NCBI GenBank assembly: GCA_050954885.1
Contig: JBPBPI010000094.1
Location: forward strand, 1-7,762
DNA: 7,762 nt
From: JBPBPI01 sp050954885
GTDB taxonomy: Bacteria; Pseudomonadota; Alphaproteobacteria; Caedimonadales; Caedimonadaceae
Direction of reading: 5' to 3'
A program made the translations under genes and the position numbers. How positions within the stretch are numbered: position 1 is the stretch's first letter; the number at the start of each line of letters is the position of its first letter. The notes beneath the pieces were generated by a model. It saw nothing but the letters and a program-made list of their open reading frames with translations. It did no database searches and was not told the origin of the DNA. Below are positions 6,000 to 7,762 of this stretch, in pieces.

Positions 6000-6161
6000 G
6001 ATGTATTCCTTGTGAAAAAAGAACAGCGAGAAGCTACCAAGTATCTGTCAAAGACCAATGAAGGATCAAATCCAAAACTTAAATGACCAAGTTTATGTAG
6101 GCGTTACTTAAAGTAAAGCCCTGACTTCCCGCTGCACTGTATTGTGTCAACAGCTAAGAAG
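6000..6161. other. Leader and promoter region of the LysR-like gene
   Basis: This stretch precedes the LysR-like gene on the - strand. On that strand it contains two TTGACA sequences, about 145 and 45 bases before the start codon, but neither has a convincing -10 at 16-18 bases. I see no ORF or RNA gene in it. The promoter is probably here but I cannot place it. Confidence 0.4.
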
Positions 6162-6401
6162 TTATAAACCTTGTGTCACCGGTACTTGAAATGATCTTAG
6201 ATAACCAGCCATTTTGGCGCGAAACAACGCACTATTATCTCGTGATTTTTCATGAAAATTCACATAATCATTCGATTTGTTTGCGTGATAAAATTTGTGG
6301 ATATCTGATTGCGTTACAAGGGATGATGTGAATATAATACGTCCAGCCATTAATGACTCCTGTAAGTTATTAGGGTTAGCACCTGACATTTGTTGTACCA
6401 T
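6162..6401 (-). CDS. Doubtful small ORF or gene remnant
   Basis: A 79-residue frame starts at ATG 6401 without a convincing ribosome-binding site. Its composition looks protein-like (mixed, polar, few low-complexity runs), and the same frame stays open without a start codon for 17 more codons upstream, to a TGA at 6453-6455. Beyond that TGA, five more in-frame codons lead back to an ATG at 6470. This pattern, an open coding-like frame running past the best ATG into a stop, fits the remains of a longer gene interrupted by a nonsense mutation. It could also be a genuine small gene in the same direction as the LysR-like gene, 162 bases upstream of it. No family is recognised. The opposing + frame at 6295-6489 is taken as its shadow. 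Confidence 0.35.
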   Translation of the reverse strand: MVQQMSGANPNNLQESLMAGRIIFTSSLVTQSDIHKFYHANKSNDYVNFHEKSRDNSALFRAKMAGYLRSFQVPVTQGL

Positions 6402-6728
6402 TTGTCTTGTGCGCAGTGGGATTGAGATTTTGTCTTGGTCCCACTTGTTTATTCAATCAAAAAGCCGCATGCCCTCTGATCATCACTAAGATACGTGTAT
6501 TCCATACAAAATTGTAAGCATTATTGTGAGTGATCTTAAAATCAGGTTTAAAAATTTCAGATGAATTAATTGAGACTTTAAGTCACATTATTATAATTTT
6601 TAACTTAATTTTTAAAAATATTACTTGATATTTATGGTAATAATATAATAATAATATTTTTTATTGACAATAATAAATAAAATAACTATGTATTACTTAT
6701 CAACAACACACAATACGAGTATTTAATC
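6402..6728. other. Intergenic region upstream of the F-box gene
   Basis: The first 90 bases may be the decayed 5' part of the ORF at 6162-6401. From about 6540 the sequence becomes extremely A/T rich, with TAATAATA-type runs at 6640-6660, and leads into the promoter of the F-box gene. I see no RNA gene, repeat array or hairpin of note. Confidence 0.5.
6664..6692 (+). promoter_or_regulatory. Candidate promoter of the F-box protein gene
   Basis: A perfect TTGACA (6664-6669) is followed after 17 bases by TATGTA (6687-6692). Transcription would start near 6699, giving a leader of about 30 bases. The region upstream is a strongly AT-rich tract that could act as an UP element. Confidence 0.5.
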
Positions 6729-7667
6729 ATGTCTAAGAAATTTTTATTGTCCACCGCCCTAGTATTTGCCTTATTGGCAGGTAAAAGTATTGCAACTGAA
6801 AATAAACCCTTTGAGCCTGATGAAGTGACATCAACGGCTCTGGTTGTCTCTCCGTTTCCTGAGTTACCAGAAGAAACAACAACGCAAGTTGTCTCTCATA
6901 TGGATGTAAAAAGTTTTACAAATCTGGCTCTAACATCCAAAGATAATTATCGTTTGGCTGAAAAAACAATTCAATATTTTCGGCCTGATTTAAAATTAAA
7001 TTGTTTTGGATCTGAGGATTTTAACTTTTACAACCCAATTGCATCTTATTGGATCAGAACCGATCTTGAAAAAAAAGCTAAAAATGGTGATTATAAAAAT
7101 ACAGAGAATTCTCATATACCCTTACGTGTCCTACTTGATATATGTGAGATAAGCAATACTAGAGATTATTTTATTACTTCAGAAATAGAAAATATGATTT
7201 TAGATTGGAAAGAATATTCTAGGGGGGGAGAGGCGCCTACCGATGTGAATTTTCATTTTAGTAAAGACCTTCATATTCTCGTATCTTATGTCAGAGCTTC
7301 TAATAAAATTTATCCCTCGACTGAAGGTAACCTTGATATAATTTCAAATTATGTGGATAGTCAAAAAAAATTGCCCAACATAGAATATCCATTGCGGAAA
7401 TATTATTTTGAGAAAGAAGTAGAAGTTCTAGGGTTACAATTGTCAAAAACATTAGGTATTGAAAATTCACATTCAGAAATTATGGCCCATCCTGAAGTTC
7501 AAAAATATTTATTAGAAGAAGAAAATTCAAAGAAAAAAAACCAAGATGTACAATTACGGTTGTTAGAAATACAAAAGACTACAAATTCACAAGTAGAATT
7601 TTTGGCTCATCCTGAAGTTCAGGCTGAAATTCAAGACCTGGCAAAGGAAGCATGTGCTATAATGTAA
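6729..7667 (+). CDS. Exported F-box-like protein, candidate host-directed effector
   Basis: The 312-residue protein starts at ATG 6729 behind a weak ACGAG ribosome-binding site. Residues 1-22 are a Sec signal peptide (MSKKFLLSTALVFALLAGKSIA, split here: basic MSKK, hydrophobic core, cleavage near SIA). Residues about 43-79 fit the F-box pattern: FPELPEETTTQVVSHMD, then VKSFTNLALTSKDNYRLAE, with the LP start, the hydrophobic spacing and the late SK..YR typical of the motif. F-boxes recruit Skp1 and host ubiquitin ligase in eukaryotes, so a secreted role in a host cell is inferred. The central part (about 80-245) is unrecognised. Near the C-terminus a motif repeats at a 40-residue spacing: NSHSEIMAHPEVQ (246-258) and NSQVEFLAHPEVQ (286-298), with charged, helix-forming sequence between. 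The stop codon overlaps the putative end of an insertion sequence, so the C-terminus may be truncated. Confidence 0.8.
   Translation: MSKKFLLSTALVFALLAGKSIATENKPFEPDEVTSTALVVSPFPELPEETTTQVVSHMDVKSFTNLALTSKDNYRLAEKTIQYFRPDLKLNCFGSEDFNFYNPIASYWIRTDLEKKAKNGDYKNTENSHIPLRVLLDICEISNTRDYFITSEIENMILDWKEYSRGGEAPTDVNFHFSKDLHILVSYVRASNKIYPSTEGNLDIISNYVDSQKKLPNIEYPLRKYYFEKEVEVLGLQLSKTLGIENSHSEIMAHPEVQKYLLEEENSKKKNQDVQLRLLEIQKTTNSQVEFLAHPEVQAEIQDLAKEACAIM
7464..7622 (+). repeat. Two direct repeats encoding the AHPEVQ motif
   Basis: Bases 7464-7502 and 7584-7622 are similar direct repeats 120 bases apart, both ending in CATCCTGAAGTTCA. They encode NS..E.(M/L)AHPEVQ twice, suggesting a tandemly duplicated 40-residue helical unit in the F-box protein. 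Confidence 0.65.
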
Positions 7668-7762
7668 CCCGAGTTATGCTTAAGGTTGTAGAGAAGGTTT
7701 ATCGTGTCTAAGTTGATAATTGATCATCCCAGCAATAAGATGAGCAAAAGCGTTAATGGGAC
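7667..7762 (-). mobile_element. Probable end of an insertion sequence (IS982-like, partial)
   Basis: The stretch from ACCCGAGTTATGC (7667) to the window edge looks like one end of an insertion sequence: an ACCC-starting tip of the type I associate with the IS982 family, followed at once by the C-terminal end of a transposase-like frame on the - strand. The tip begins at the last A of the F-box gene's TAA stop. The other end and the target duplication lie outside the window, so the boundary is an inference. Confidence 0.45.
7680..7762 (-). CDS. C-terminal end of a probable DDE transposase (partial)
   Basis: A - strand frame enters from the right edge and runs 26 codons to TAA at 7680-7682, reading PINAFAHLIAGMINYQL and then RHDKPSLQP. 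The pattern N-x-x-x-H/N-L-x-A-G-x-I-x-Y followed by a KPSL tail resembles the C-terminus of IS982-type and related DDE transposases, where a short helix after the catalytic Glu ends in KKPSL. The catalytic residues would be outside the window. Another reading is the NAxAH motif of DUF2000 proteins, but there this motif is N-terminal, which does not fit a stop so soon after it. The frame is intact as far as visible. Confidence 0.45.
   Translation of the reverse strand, partial: PINAFAHLIAGMINYQLRHDKPSLQP

Noticed and set aside
6295..6489. 64-codon + frame
   Set aside because: It opposes the more protein-like - strand frame, lacks a good ribosome-binding site and has a cysteine-rich, unremarkable sequence. 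Neither is certain, but this one is weaker.
7704..7762. Possible + strand gene starting at GTG 7704 behind GAGAAGG
   Set aside because: The ribosome-binding site is attractive, but the opposite strand reads as a transposase-like C-terminus; the GTG frame (SKLIIDHPSNK...) is best seen as its shadow. More sequence to the right would decide.
1..7762. CRISPR array, tRNA, rRNA, toxin-antitoxin or phage-defence genes
   Set aside because: I found no regularly spaced repeats, cloverleaf-type sequence or defence-related motifs on either strand.

Overview
The window looks like accessory DNA from an AT-rich, Gram-negative, host-associated bacterium. A cobalamin riboswitch with an outer-membrane TonB-dependent receptor, a lipoprotein, Sec-type leaders and TTG starts show a Gram-negative cell. 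A secreted protein with a eukaryote-like F-box segment points to an intracellular lifestyle. Protist endosymbionts of the Alphaproteobacteria (Holosporales/Paracaedibacteraceae-like) are my best guess; this is inference from gene content, not proven.

Left part (1-3020): a possible 3' end of an upstream gene (1-123); a small lipoprotein gene on + (202-462); a convergent intergenic region with hairpins (463-704); then btuB on - (705-2561) under a well-conserved cobalamin riboswitch (2670-2802). Just upstream of the riboswitch, 2857-3014 holds two divergent promoter-like signals sharing one -35 region, and a possible ~100-nt + strand RNA ending in a hairpin plus T-run. A 22-bp inverted repeat (594-615 and 2939-2960) flanks the whole btuB locus.

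Middle (3021-5999): an unrecognised exported 19-kDa-class protein on - (3021-3557); a 307-nt very AT-rich divergent promoter region; a + gene (3865-5394) fusing a periplasmic family-3 solute-binding domain to a tandem UPF0126/glycine-transporter (TRIC-like) membrane domain; then, convergent to it, a short, GC-richer LysR-type DNA-binding protein without an effector domain (5508-5999, -). A perfect 10-bp hairpin separates these two genes.

Right part (6000-7762): a 729-nt stretch with one doubtful small ORF or gene remnant on - (6162-6401) and an AT-rich promoter region; an exported F-box-like protein on + (6729-7667) with two C-terminal AHPEVQ repeats; and, starting at its stop codon, what looks like the end of an insertion sequence whose transposase C-terminus is read on - (7680-7762).

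There is no obvious operon: every gene seems to have its own promoter. The shared theme is uptake from a host (vitamin B12, a small solute such as an amino acid) and surface or secreted proteins. I see no defence system, CRISPR array, tRNA or rRNA.
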